Positions 1 through 6,671 of a DNA stretch of 18,654 bases are shown piece after piece. Under the pieces are notes generated by a model. It saw only the letters and a program-made list of their open reading frames with translations. It was not told where the DNA came from and did not search any database. The DNA lies in the NCBI GenBank assembly GCA_937916565.1, contig CALFSR010000005.1:1-18654 (forward strand), written 5' to 3'. Each line of letters opens with the position of its first letter. Position 1 is the stretch's first letter. Source of the DNA: an uncultured Bacillota bacterium. Its GTDB lineage: Bacteria > Bacillota > Limnochordia > Limnochordales > ZCTH02-B6. Position numbers and translations under genes: made by a program.

Positions 1-2
1 TC

Positions 3-290
3 GTGCACGGGCCAGGCGGGCCCACTGCGTTTCCAGCCGCCGTCGGCCGGCCCGACGCGCCCTCGCCCGTGGGCCGGTTCGCCGTCTCCGAGCTCATCCC
101 CCATCCCGGGCCGCCCTTGGGGACCCGCTGGATCCGGCTGCACCCGGACCTGTGCAGCATCCACGGCACCGACGAGCCGTGGCTGGTGGGCGCGGCGGCG
201 ACCCCGGGCTGCATCCGGCTCTATAACAAGGACGTAGAGTACGTGTTTCATCGAGTTGTACCGGGCACGCCGGTTGAGATTCGCCCGTAG
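3..290 (+). CDS. L,D-transpeptidase (YkuD domain), 3' part
   Basis: This is the C-terminal 95 residues of an L,D-transpeptidase, the family that makes 3-3 cross-links in peptidoglycan through a catalytic cysteine. The reading frame is open to the window edge, so the true start lies upstream and any signal peptide or LysM domain is not visible. Seen in the sequence: the YkuD pattern of a substrate loop (PSPVGRF), then SIHGTDEP carrying the conserved histidine, then PGCIRLYNKDV with the catalytic cysteine, ending in GTPVEI. The usual S-H-G-C motif reads T-P-G-C here, so the serine is replaced by threonine and the histidine by proline; the cysteine and arginine remain. It fits the cell-wall theme of the minus-strand genes further right, but it is on the opposite strand and separated by the aldolase gene. 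Confidence 0.85.
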   Translation: MHGPGGPTAFPAAVGRPDAPSPVGRFAVSELIPHPGPPLGTRWIRLHPDLCSIHGTDEPWLVGAAATPGCIRLYNKDVEYVFHRVVPGTPVEIRP

Positions 291-457
291 CGCCTCTCCC
301 GGCGGCGGGGGGCGGCCCTTGGAGGGGGCCTCGCGCGACAGGTGCAGGAGTTGCCCCTCTCGCGGTAAACTGGTGATGTGGCATATGAACTCACCGCCTC
401 GCCGGCACGGACGCGACGGCCATGCCGGGCGGCGGCCACCAAGGAAGGTGAGCGGCC

Positions 458-1456
458 ATGGCGCTGTCCATGGGCAAGCTGCGCGGCTTGCAGCAGGTTT
501 CCACCGAGAAAGGCATATTTGCCATCCTGGCATGCGACCAGCGGGGCGCCCTCAAGCGGATGATGGAAAAGGCCGGGCGGTCCCCGATCGATCATGAAGC
601 CGTCGTGCAGATGAAGCACGACATCGTCGCCCCCCTCGCTCCCCACGCTACGGGCGTCCTATTGGACCCCGAGTACGGCGCGGCCCAGCTCGTCGCGCGG
701 GGCGCCCTGCCGGGGCCGGTCGGACTTGTGGTGGCGCTGGAGGAGACGGGCTATGAAGATCGGGAGGGCGACCGCCTGACGCGGCTCTTGGAAAACTGGA
801 GCGTGGCCAAGATCAAGGCCATGGGGGCCGCCGCGGTCAAGCTGCTCATTTACTACAACCCCCGGCGGGAAGCGGCCGCAGCGCACCAGCGCGACCTGGT
901 CGCCCAAGTTGCCCGGGAATGCCAAGCGTACGACATCCCCTTCATGCTCGAGCCCGTCACGTACCCGTCCCGGGACGGCGACGAGGAATCCTTTGTCCGG
1001 GAAAAGCCCGACCTGGTCGTCGAAACCGCGGAGCACATGAGCGAGTTCGCCGTGGACCTGCTCAAGATGGAATTCCCCGTCCACCCGCGCGGCGGCGACG
1101 ACCCGGGACTGTGGGACGAGGCGTGCCGGCGGCTGGACGAGGCGTGCCGGGTGCCGTGGGCCCTGCTTTCGGCCGGCGTCGACTTTGCCACCTACCTCCG
1201 GCAGCTGGAAACCGCGTGCCGGGCGGGCGCGTCGGGTTTCGTGGCCGGCCGCGCCATCTGGCGGGAAGCGGTGGAGATTACGGACGAAGCCGCCCGGCAA
1301 AAGTTCTTGTCGCAAGACATGCCCGGGCGCCTCAAGGCGCTCGCGGACGCCGCCGGCCAGCACGGGCGGCCGTGGTTCGCACGGGCCTCGCACTCCTACT
1401 CGCCCGCGGATGCCCCGGCCGATTGGTACGTGGCGTACCCGGGCTTCCCCCGGTGA
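458..1456 (+). CDS. lacD: Tagatose 1,6-diphosphate aldolase family protein (LacD-like)
   Basis: A 332-residue class I aldolase of the LacD family, close to the usual length of about 325. LacD cleaves tagatose 1,6-bisphosphate to glyceraldehyde 3-phosphate and dihydroxyacetone phosphate. Seen: the N-terminal ACDQRGALKRMM block (D27), AVKLLIYYNP (K128), the FMLEPV strand (E165), and LLKMEFPV with K203, which aligns with the Schiff-base lysine near position 205 of known LacD proteins. The start is chosen at the ATG preceded by AAGGAAGGTGAG; a second ATG four codons in is possible. No tagatose-6-phosphate kinase or galactose-6-phosphate isomerase is adjacent, so the lactose/tagatose role is not supported by context. 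Related aldolases act on other sugar phosphates, including sulfofructose phosphate, so the substrate is open. Confidence 0.85.
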   Translation: MALSMGKLRGLQQVSTEKGIFAILACDQRGALKRMMEKAGRSPIDHEAVVQMKHDIVAPLAPHATGVLLDPEYGAAQLVARGALPGPVGLVVALEETGYEDREGDRLTRLLENWSVAKIKAMGAAAVKLLIYYNPRREAAAAHQRDLVAQVARECQAYDIPFMLEPVTYPSRDGDEESFVREKPDLVVETAEHMSEFAVDLLKMEFPVHPRGGDDPGLWDEACRRLDEACRVPWALLSAGVDFATYLRQLETACRAGASGFVAGRAIWREAVEITDEAARQKFLSQDMPGRLKALADAAGQHGRPWFARASHSYSPADAPADWYVAYPGFPR

Positions 1457-1464
1457 GCAGGCCC

Positions 1465-1490
1465 GGCGGCGCAGGGAGGGGGCTGCCGCC
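1465..1490. other. Short GC hairpin in convergent gap
   Basis: The 34-bp gap between the convergent aldolase and SipL-like genes contains GGCGGC (1465-1470) and GCCGCC (1485-1490), which can pair with a 14-nt loop. There is no T-tract on either strand, so this is at best a weak shared terminator. Confidence 0.25.
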
Positions 1491-3173
1491 TCAGGCGCTC
1501 GCCGGGGCGGATGGGCTGCGGCGGGGAATGCACAGCTTGCGGCCCGCGGGCAGCGGCCCGTCGGCCCCCTCCAACCACGGGTTGGCGGCGACGATCCTCG
1601 CGACGTCCGTGTGGTAGCGGTGGCTCAGCTTCCACAGGGTGTCGCCCTCCTGCAGCACGACAAAGGTCCAGGTAGGCGGATCGGGATCGGGCGGGGCAAC
1701 CGCCACCGCCTCGACCACCGCCTCACGGGCGCCCGGGCGCGTGAGGCGCACGTCGGCCAACAGCCGCACCTGCGCCTCGACGGCCTCCCTGTTGAGCAGA
1801 TCCAGGGCCGCTTCTTCGACCTGGACAAACGCCTCGGCCTCAAGGCCCGGTTCGGCGCCGGCCAAGGGCACCTCCACCGTGAACGGCAACGCCCCCGTCC
1901 AGCTCACCGCGTGCAGCGACTGCCCGTAGCCGCGGGCGGTGTAGAGGGCGTCCACGTCGATGCGCCCCTCGACCACCACCTTGCCCTCGAGGGCCAGGAC
2001 GTCGTCGACCCGCGCCCGGGCGAAGGCGGTCTGCACCCGGTCGATAGGCGGATGGCCCTGGGGAAGTTCCAGCGCGCCTTGCGCCTCCGCCGGGTGGGTC
2101 GCGGCGCCAACCCACTCCTCCAAGTTCAACGGGGCGGTGCGGTAGCGCACCTCCAGCGTCTCCGAACCGCTCAAGCTTTCGACCACCGGGAGTTCCTCCA
2201 CGCGCGCCGCCGCCACCGACAGCTCCACGTCGGTCCAGACCCGGATCTCGCGCCCGCTGTCGCTGGCCAGCGCATCCACACCGCTGACGCGGGCCTTTGT
2301 GCGGACCGGCGTCCCCTCACCGGCCCCGGCCAGGGCAAAGGTGTGCGCGAAGGGCGTCTGCTCGGTCCACGCGGCCGTGCGCAGCTCCCCGGCCCCGTCC
2401 ACGTACAGCACCCGGTAGTCGACGACGCCGGCGACGGTCACCTCGCCCGGCGCGGCGATGGCCTGCGTCGCGCGGGCGGTTGCCTGGACGTCGAGCACCC
2501 TCCGGCACGAACCGTCGCCCTGCAGGGCGAGCACGCCGTCCACGGACACACTGGCCGCGGAGCGGCCCGCCACGTGCTCCACCAGCACCAACGCTTCGGA
2601 CGCACCGGCATCGGCCGGGAACGCCCGGCCCTTGACCGGAGCGGTGGCGGTGACGACTTCCGTCGCCCGGGCGCCCACGGTGACGACCGCCTCCACGTCG
2701 AGGCGGCGGCCCGACGAGTGCAGCTCCACGTCCACGGTCTCGGGCTCGGCCCACGCCTCGACGGCCGCCTGCGGGCCGGCCCCCGGAACTTCGAGGAGCA
2801 CCTCGAACGACGCCGCCCGGCGCCAGCGGTGGCGGTAAAGGACCTCCCGGAGCTCCGGCGGGGACGGCTCGGCCAGGATGTCGTCCTCGTCAAATCCCGC
2901 CTCGGCCTCGATGTCGCCCGCCCCGGCCGGGCTAGCCGGCGCCTCCTCCTCGTGGGCGTAGATAAGTACTAGATCGACCGCTCCCTGCACCGCGACTTGG
3001 TTCTCCAGCGCTTCCCACCCGGTCACCACGGGGTGCGCTTCCACCCGTACGACCCGGGTGATGGCGGGCAGGCTGGCCGGCAGATCAAAGGATCCTTCAG
3101 TGACCGCCTGCTGGCTGGCGGTGCCGATGAGCCGCTCCATCCGCACCGTCCTGGGCTCGAACTTGAAGTTCAT
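1491..3173 (-). CDS. SPOCS (DUF3794) and LysM domain protein, SipL-like spore coat factor
   Basis: A 560-residue protein built of SPOCS/DUF3794 repeats and a C-terminal LysM domain. This architecture is that of SipL, the Clostridioides difficile protein that binds SpoIVA and anchors the coat to the forespore. Seen: three repeats at about residues 36-175, 207-325 and 364-480, recognisable by recurring VxGxVDxxxLY strands. The first is interrupted by an acidic linker (about 74-108). LysM lies at 503-550 (EGDTLWKLSHRY, then LPAGRKLCIP). There is no signal peptide, as expected for a mother-cell protein. The frame runs further upstream, but the start is set at the ATG with GGGGGA seven bases before it, where the family-like sequence begins. 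The neighbouring LysM/GH18 gene supports a spore-envelope role. The SipL assignment is by architecture, not proven orthology. Confidence 0.85.
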   Translation of the reverse strand: MNFKFEPRTVRMERLIGTASQQAVTEGSFDLPASLPAITRVVRVEAHPVVTGWEALENQVAVQGAVDLVLIYAHEEEAPASPAGAGDIEAEAGFDEDDILAEPSPPELREVLYRHRWRRAASFEVLLEVPGAGPQAAVEAWAEPETVDVELHSSGRRLDVEAVVTVGARATEVVTATAPVKGRAFPADAGASEALVLVEHVAGRSAASVSVDGVLALQGDGSCRRVLDVQATARATQAIAAPGEVTVAGVVDYRVLYVDGAGELRTAAWTEQTPFAHTFALAGAGEGTPVRTKARVSGVDALASDSGREIRVWTDVELSVAAARVEELPVVESLSGSETLEVRYRTAPLNLEEWVGAATHPAEAQGALELPQGHPPIDRVQTAFARARVDDVLALEGKVVVEGRIDVDALYTARGYGQSLHAVSWTGALPFTVEVPLAGAEPGLEAEAFVQVEEAALDLLNREAVEAQVRLLADVRLTRPGAREAVVEAVAVAPPDPDPPTWTFVVLQEGDTLWKLSHRYHTDVARIVAANPWLEGADGPLPAGRKLCIPRRSPSAPASA

Positions 3174-3327
3174 CTGGACTCCCCCTTCGCCGGCGCGATC
3201 GAACCCGGGAACCCGGTCCTGCGATCCTGTCAAACCCTTCTTGGGATCCTGCCAAACCATATTCCGGTCCGGAATGAAACATGCCGTTTCGGAAGCAGGC
3301 GAGCCTACCCGATCGCATCCGCTGCCA
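3174..3327. promoter_or_regulatory. Upstream region of SipL-like gene with repeats
   Basis: This 154-bp intergenic stretch holds three short patterned elements. One is a direct repeat, GATCCTGTCAAACC (3223-3236) and GATCCTGCCAAACC (3245-3258), 22 bp apart. The second is a 15-bp palindrome ATTCCGGTCCGGAAT (3261-3275). The third is GAAAC-N5-GTTTC (3276-3290). On the minus strand they lie 50-120 bp upstream of the SipL-like start, where a promoter or regulator site would sit. No clear sigma-A promoter or sporulation-sigma consensus was found. Confidence 0.4.
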
Positions 3328-4740
3328 TCATCCCGCAGCGTGCGGCTTGTGCACTTTCCACCGTTCGGCCAAAACCGCCCAGAGGCGGCCGTCCTCCTCC
3401 CCCACCGCCGAGAGGTAGACGCCGGCGAGGCCGCAGCTTTCCGCCGCGTCCAACTTGGCCGCAAAGCTCGCGCGGTTTTCAAGCCAAACGATCTCCTCCC
3501 GCTCGCCTCGTAAAACGCGGAACGCGGGCCGTCCCGCCGCCTCCTCCCAGCGGGGCCGGGTCCGGGCGGCGTGGGCCAAGCTCAAGGCCTGCGTATAGGT
3601 GATAACGTCGAGGTCAGACGGACCGCAGGCCGCGCCGGTCGCACCGCCGGCGGCGCCGGGCGCATCTTTCGCCGGCACGACCAGCGCGCCCACGGGCACG
3701 GCCAACAGGCATCGCCATGGAGGCACGCTCCGGCAGGCGGCCCGCACCAGGGGGCGAATCTCGGCCGGGGAAAGCGGCCGTGGCGGGCTCGACCGGGCCC
3801 GGAGGAGCGGCGGGACGAGGACGAAACCGCTGGCCCAAGCGGCCAGCGCTCCCCAATCGACGCCAAAGGAGGACGGGCCAAGGGGGCGGCCGTCACCCGC
3901 CAGCGGCACCGACACGAGCAGCTGCTTGCCGGCGGCCCGGGTGAGCTCGGCCAGCTCACGCGCGAGCGCGACGAAGCGGGGCCCGTCGCCAAAGCGCAGC
4001 GCCCCCAAGTCAAGGTGTACGCCCGCAACCGCCGGCACGGCGCACCACGCCGCCGCCTGGGCCGCGAACCGTTCCCGTTCGCGCCTGCTGTGCAGTCGCC
4101 GCTGGGTGCCGCCGGGCTCGCTCGTCCCCGGCAAGAGCCCGGGCGCCGGCCGGCCGTGCAGCGTTAGCCATACGGGCAGCCCAAACGCGGCGGCGCTCTC
4201 CACGGCGCTGCGGGCGGCGGGGTCCTCGTCGGGCCCGCCGCCGGCGACGACCGCCGCCGCGGACACAAGCCCCCCGCGCCGCTCCAGCGTGCGCAGGCCC
4301 TGCGCCTGTCCGGCACCGGGTTTCACTTCCCCGACGACGATCCGCTCCCAGAGCACGAGCCGTTGCCCGGGCGCCGGCGCCCGCCGGGCGGGCAGCCCGC
4401 ACGCCCGGCGCAGCAGTTGCTGGGAGACGCCAAGATGTCTCGCCGCGTCGGCCAGCGACTCCCCGGGCGCGACCGTATGCTGCCGGCGCAAGTTCTTGAG
4501 GTGCGGATCGTCCAATACCGCGGTTACCTGTGGGCCGGCTATGCCGTCGACCCGCAGGCCAAAGTCCCGCTGCAGGTCGCGGACGGCTTCGGCCGTCTGG
4601 TGTCCATAGACGCCGTCTTGGGGGCCTGGGTCATAGCCCATCTCCCGCAGCCGCTCCTGCAGCCGCTCCACCAGGGCGCCGCGGCTGCCCGGGCGCAAGG
4701 CGCTCCTTGCGCCGGACTTCCCCACGCTCGACCAGGGCAC
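3328..4740 (-). CDS. Peptidoglycan-binding/LysM protein with degenerate GH18-like domain
   Basis: A 470-residue protein, or 498 if started at the ATG at 4824. The GTG at 4740 is preferred because GGAGGGG stands nine bases upstream, while the ATG has no ribosome site at usual spacing. Seen in order: a PG_binding_1 domain (about 18-76, LQERLREMGYDPG then DGIAGP), a weak LysM (about 88-132, VAPGESLADAARHLGVS), and a GH18-like TIM barrel of the YaaH/SleL kind ending in WLENRASFAAKLD. Active YaaH/SleL proteins carry a GVNxDFE-type motif ending in the catalytic glutamate; here it reads GVHLDLGAL (about 240-248), so the acid is absent. It may bind cortex or coat glycans without cutting them. There is no signal peptide. 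It lies 154 bp upstream of the SipL-like gene on the same strand. Confidence 0.75.
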   Translation of the reverse strand: MPWSSVGKSGARSALRPGSRGALVERLQERLREMGYDPGPQDGVYGHQTAEAVRDLQRDFGLRVDGIAGPQVTAVLDDPHLKNLRRQHTVAPGESLADAARHLGVSQQLLRRACGLPARRAPAPGQRLVLWERIVVGEVKPGAGQAQGLRTLERRGGLVSAAAVVAGGGPDEDPAARSAVESAAAFGLPVWLTLHGRPAPGLLPGTSEPGGTQRRLHSRRERERFAAQAAAWCAVPAVAGVHLDLGALRFGDGPRFVALARELAELTRAAGKQLLVSVPLAGDGRPLGPSSFGVDWGALAAWASGFVLVPPLLRARSSPPRPLSPAEIRPLVRAACRSVPPWRCLLAVPVGALVVPAKDAPGAAGGATGAACGPSDLDVITYTQALSLAHAARTRPRWEEAAGRPAFRVLRGEREEIVWLENRASFAAKLDAAESCGLAGVYLSAVGEEDGRLWAVLAERWKVHKPHAAG

Positions 4741-4749
4741 GCCGGCACG

Positions 4750-4756
4750 CCCCTCC
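4750..4756 (-). promoter_or_regulatory. Ribosome binding site deciding the GH18-like start
   Basis: On the minus strand this reads GGAGGGG, followed by a nine-base spacer and the GTG at 4740-4738. It is the reason for preferring that start over the ATG at 4824, whose nearest GGAGG is about 20 bases away. Confidence 0.5.
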
Positions 4757-4869
4757 GCCTTGCGAGGATCGATGCTCGCATGAATCGACCGTGGGGGAAT
4801 GTATGCGGCGGCTGGGGCAGGCATGACGGGCCGCAGAACTGCAAGCCTCCGGGGAGAACTGCCCGTGCC

Positions 4870-5895
4870 TTAGAAGCGAACGTTCAGGGCCTCCAACACA
4901 TTTTGGATGCGGTTGCACAGCGTCGCCTGGTCCGATCCCGCAAACAGCAGGGCGACCGCCCGGTTGGCGGCGTCGAGCACGAGGGACCCGCTGTCGCCGG
5001 GCTTGCCCATGGGCGATGCGACCACTTGGTCGCTGAAACGGGCCACAGTACCCCCGCCGAGACCCACCGTCACCGTGGCGCCGACGGCCGTTACCTCGCC
5101 CGTCGTCACGCCGGTGGTGCGCCCGCTTTTCCTCACGATCATGCCGGGCTCGGCCTCGGCCACACCCTTGACGGGTCCGATGCCGAGGATGGCTTCGGTG
5201 ATGGCGCCGTCGCTGACAGGCCGGGCGACGGCGGCGTCCACGAGGTTGTCGGCGGGCTCCTCACGCCAAAGCTGCATCCGGTAGCCCGGTGCCACCAGCC
5301 GCAGCGCGGCATTGAACGCCCGCTCGACGTGCCGGGCTATGGGGCAGCCGGGCGGCGCCGCCACCGGCCGCACCGGGACAAATCGAAGCAGGTGCCCGAC
5401 GACGTCCTGCGCCGTGTTTCCCCCGTCGTAAGGTCCGGGCTGGAGCACCGCGTCCCCCGCGGCCGCCCGGCCGTCCCGCCCGTCGGTCTGATTGGCGAGG
5501 ACGTGGTTGTTGGATAGGATCAGCCGCTCGCCCGTGGCGGCGTCCCGCACCACGGCGCCGAAAGTGCCGGCGGTCGTGCGGACGTGGCCGATGCTGACCC
5601 CCGGGGGCGCGGGCCGGGTGCGCACGGTGCGCAGGTCAGGCAAGGGCGCCGTCAACAGGCGCAAGTCGCCGACTTCCACGACGTCGGTCGGGCGTTCGCC
5701 CAGCACGGACGGCACCCGTTCGCGCTCGGCCAGGGCGTGAGCGGGCAGCTTGCGCCGCACGAGGACAACCATGCCCTGCTGGCCGGTCTTGCGTCCCCGG
5801 ACGCGCTTTTCCCCCCACCCGCAGCCGACGACGTTGGGCAGGCCGAGCACGCGGTCCCGCCACCGGTGTACCCACTGGGCATGCTGCGACAGCAC
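4870..5895 (-). CDS. Trypsin-like (S1 family) serine protease without signal peptide
   Basis: A 341-residue chymotrypsin-fold protease. Seen: ILSNNHVLAN with the catalytic histidine (H131), NLVDAAVA with the likely aspartate (D220), and GKPGDSGSLV with the nucleophile serine (S302); IVRKSGRTTGVTTGEV is a typical strand pair between the last two. The N-terminal 100 residues contain a charged segment (GEKRVRGRKTGQQ) and no signal peptide or membrane helix, so it probably acts in the cytoplasm, mother cell or spore. The start is GTG, with GGGAGGGAGGG eight bases upstream. It lies between veg and the spore-envelope genes, all on the minus strand, and starts 109 bp after the veg terminator. A role in processing spore proteins is an inference from position only. 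Target and specificity are unknown. Confidence 0.8.
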   Translation of the reverse strand: MLSQHAQWVHRWRDRVLGLPNVVGCGWGEKRVRGRKTGQQGMVVLVRRKLPAHALAERERVPSVLGERPTDVVEVGDLRLLTAPLPDLRTVRTRPAPPGVSIGHVRTTAGTFGAVVRDAATGERLILSNNHVLANQTDGRDGRAAAGDAVLQPGPYDGGNTAQDVVGHLLRFVPVRPVAAPPGCPIARHVERAFNAALRLVAPGYRMQLWREEPADNLVDAAVARPVSDGAITEAILGIGPVKGVAEAEPGMIVRKSGRTTGVTTGEVTAVGATVTVGLGGGTVARFSDQVVASPMGKPGDSGSLVLDAANRAVALLFAGSDQATLCNRIQNVLEALNVRF

Positions 5896-5916
5896 GGACG
5901 ATGCCCTCCCTCCCGC

Positions 5917-5933
5917 CCGGCGCGGAGCGCCGG
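5917..5933 (-). other. Hairpin next to the protease ribosome site
   Basis: CCGGCGC and GCGCCGG (7 bp, 3-nt loop) can pair directly upstream of the GGGAGGGAGGG ribosome site (5904-5914). It could influence translation initiation or mRNA stability of the protease gene. In such GC-rich DNA it may also be chance. Confidence 0.3.
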
Positions 5934-6000
5934 CGCCATCAGGCTATGCGGGGAGCGCCGGTTTCGCCCGGGAAACGGGAAGGATTTAGAGACCGGAGAA

Positions 6001-6031
6001 AAGCAAAAAGCCCGGGGCACAAACCCCGGGC
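6001..6031 (-). terminator. Rho-independent terminator after veg
   Basis: A perfect 8-bp stem GCCCGGGG/CCCCGGGC (6010-6017 and 6024-6031) with a 6-nt loop is followed on the minus strand by TTTTT-GC-TTTT. It lies 70 bp past the veg stop and before the protease gene. No T-run follows on the plus strand, so it acts on minus-strand transcripts. Confidence 0.8.
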
Positions 6032-6101
6032 GAAAAGCACCGTCGCGGCCGGATGCAACAACCCGGCGCCGGACACGGCCAATGATATTGTGAAACGGAG
6101 C

Positions 6102-6371
6102 CTACAGGTTGGCGACCCCGATCTGCTTGTCGTCGACGGTCACCTCAACGGTGGACGTCAGGACATCGGCGTACGAGTACGACATGCGGTTGGTCACGCC
6201 ACCGCGCTTGTCCAACCGGATCACGAACACCTTTGGGTAAGTCTGTTCGAGGACGCCCTCTTCCTCGATGTACTTGCGGCGCCCGCGGTTTGCCCGCAAC
6301 TTCACGCGCCGGCCTACGTACAGTTCGAGATCCCGCTTGATCTCATCGAGGCTCTTTCGGTTGGCGGCCAC
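6102..6371 (-). CDS. veg: Veg family protein
   Basis: An 89-residue protein matching the Veg family (86 residues in Bacillus subtilis), an abundant small cytoplasmic protein of Bacillota. In B. subtilis it stimulates biofilm formation through the SinR regulatory circuit; the exact mechanism is not settled. Seen: the N-terminal helix SLDEIKRDLELYVGRRV, a basic strand KLRANRGRRKYIEEEGVLE, then YPKVFVIRLD and a SYSYADVLT segment, all typical of the family. The start is GTG, preceded by AAAGAGGTGA with good spacing. Two consensus-like sigma-A promoters lie upstream and a terminator downstream, so it is a single-gene transcript, strongly expressed in growth. In B. subtilis veg sits beside the sporulation protease gene yabG; here the next gene is a different type of protease. 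Confidence 0.95.
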   Translation of the reverse strand: MAANRKSLDEIKRDLELYVGRRVKLRANRGRRKYIEEEGVLEQTYPKVFVIRLDKRGGVTNRMSYSYADVLTSTVEVTVDDKQIGVANL

Positions 6372-6409
6372 CGGTCATCACCTCTTTCGCGCACACTCGT
6401 ACCTTCGGC

Positions 6410-6438
6410 ATTTTACCACGATTCCCGGTGGCTGTCAA
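6410..6438 (-). promoter_or_regulatory. veg proximal sigma-A promoter
   Basis: On the minus strand: -35 TTGACA (6438-6433), 17-bp spacer, -10 TAAAAT (6415-6410). This is one mismatch from full consensus. The -10 lies 39 bp upstream of the GTG start of veg. Confidence 0.85.
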
Positions 6439-6450
6439 GGAAAGGGCATT

Positions 6451-6480
6451 ATTATAGCAAGGCACGCGAATCGATGTCAA
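6451..6480 (-). promoter_or_regulatory. veg distal sigma-A promoter
   Basis: On the minus strand: -35 TTGACA (6480-6475), 18-bp spacer, -10 TATAAT (6456-6451). Both hexamers match the consensus perfectly. It is in tandem with the proximal promoter, with about 42 bp between the two -35 boxes. Confidence 0.88.
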
Positions 6481-6587
6481 GGAACGATCTTCGGGCTGTG
6501 GGCGGCGACTGACCGGGAGATCGGCAAGCGAAAGCGCTCGCACGGGGGCCAAGCGCAGGCTCTTCCGCCTGCGGATGCCAGTGCACA

Positions 6588-6629
6588 AAAGGACGGGCTT
6601 GCCAGGAATCGCTTCCCGGCAAGCCCGTC
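6588..6629 (-). terminator. Rho-independent terminator after FAD protein gene
   Basis: A perfect 12-bp stem GACGGGCTTGCC/GGCAAGCCCGTC (6592-6603 and 6618-6629) with a 14-nt loop is followed on the minus strand by CCTTTTG. It lies 42 bp past the stop of the FAD protein gene. The T-tract is short, but the stem is long. Confidence 0.75.
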
Positions 6630-6671
6630 GCTCACAAGAGGCTCATTGTCCCACAAGCAGCGGCACCAGGG

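Larger units (their letters stand above)
6372..6671. other. Intergenic region between veg and the FAD protein gene
   Basis: This 300-bp stretch holds the two veg promoters (6410-6480) and the terminator of the FAD protein gene (6588-6629). Nothing protein-like is seen in it; short open frames across it show no family sequence or ribosome site. Confidence 0.7.

Noticed and set aside
458..1456. Naming the aldolase as a sulfoglycolysis enzyme (YihT)
   Set aside because: No sulfoquinovose isomerase, kinase or reductase genes are adjacent; LacD-like family is as far as the sequence goes.
1185..2972. A 595-codon plus-strand open frame opposite the SipL-like gene
   Set aside because: Its translation is arginine/glycine/histidine-rich with no domain. 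It overlaps the aldolase end and lies antisense to a well-supported gene; long antisense frames are expected in GC-rich coding DNA.
4363..5517. A 384-codon plus-strand open frame across the protease and GH18-like genes
   Set aside because: Antisense to two supported genes, no family sequence and no ribosome site.
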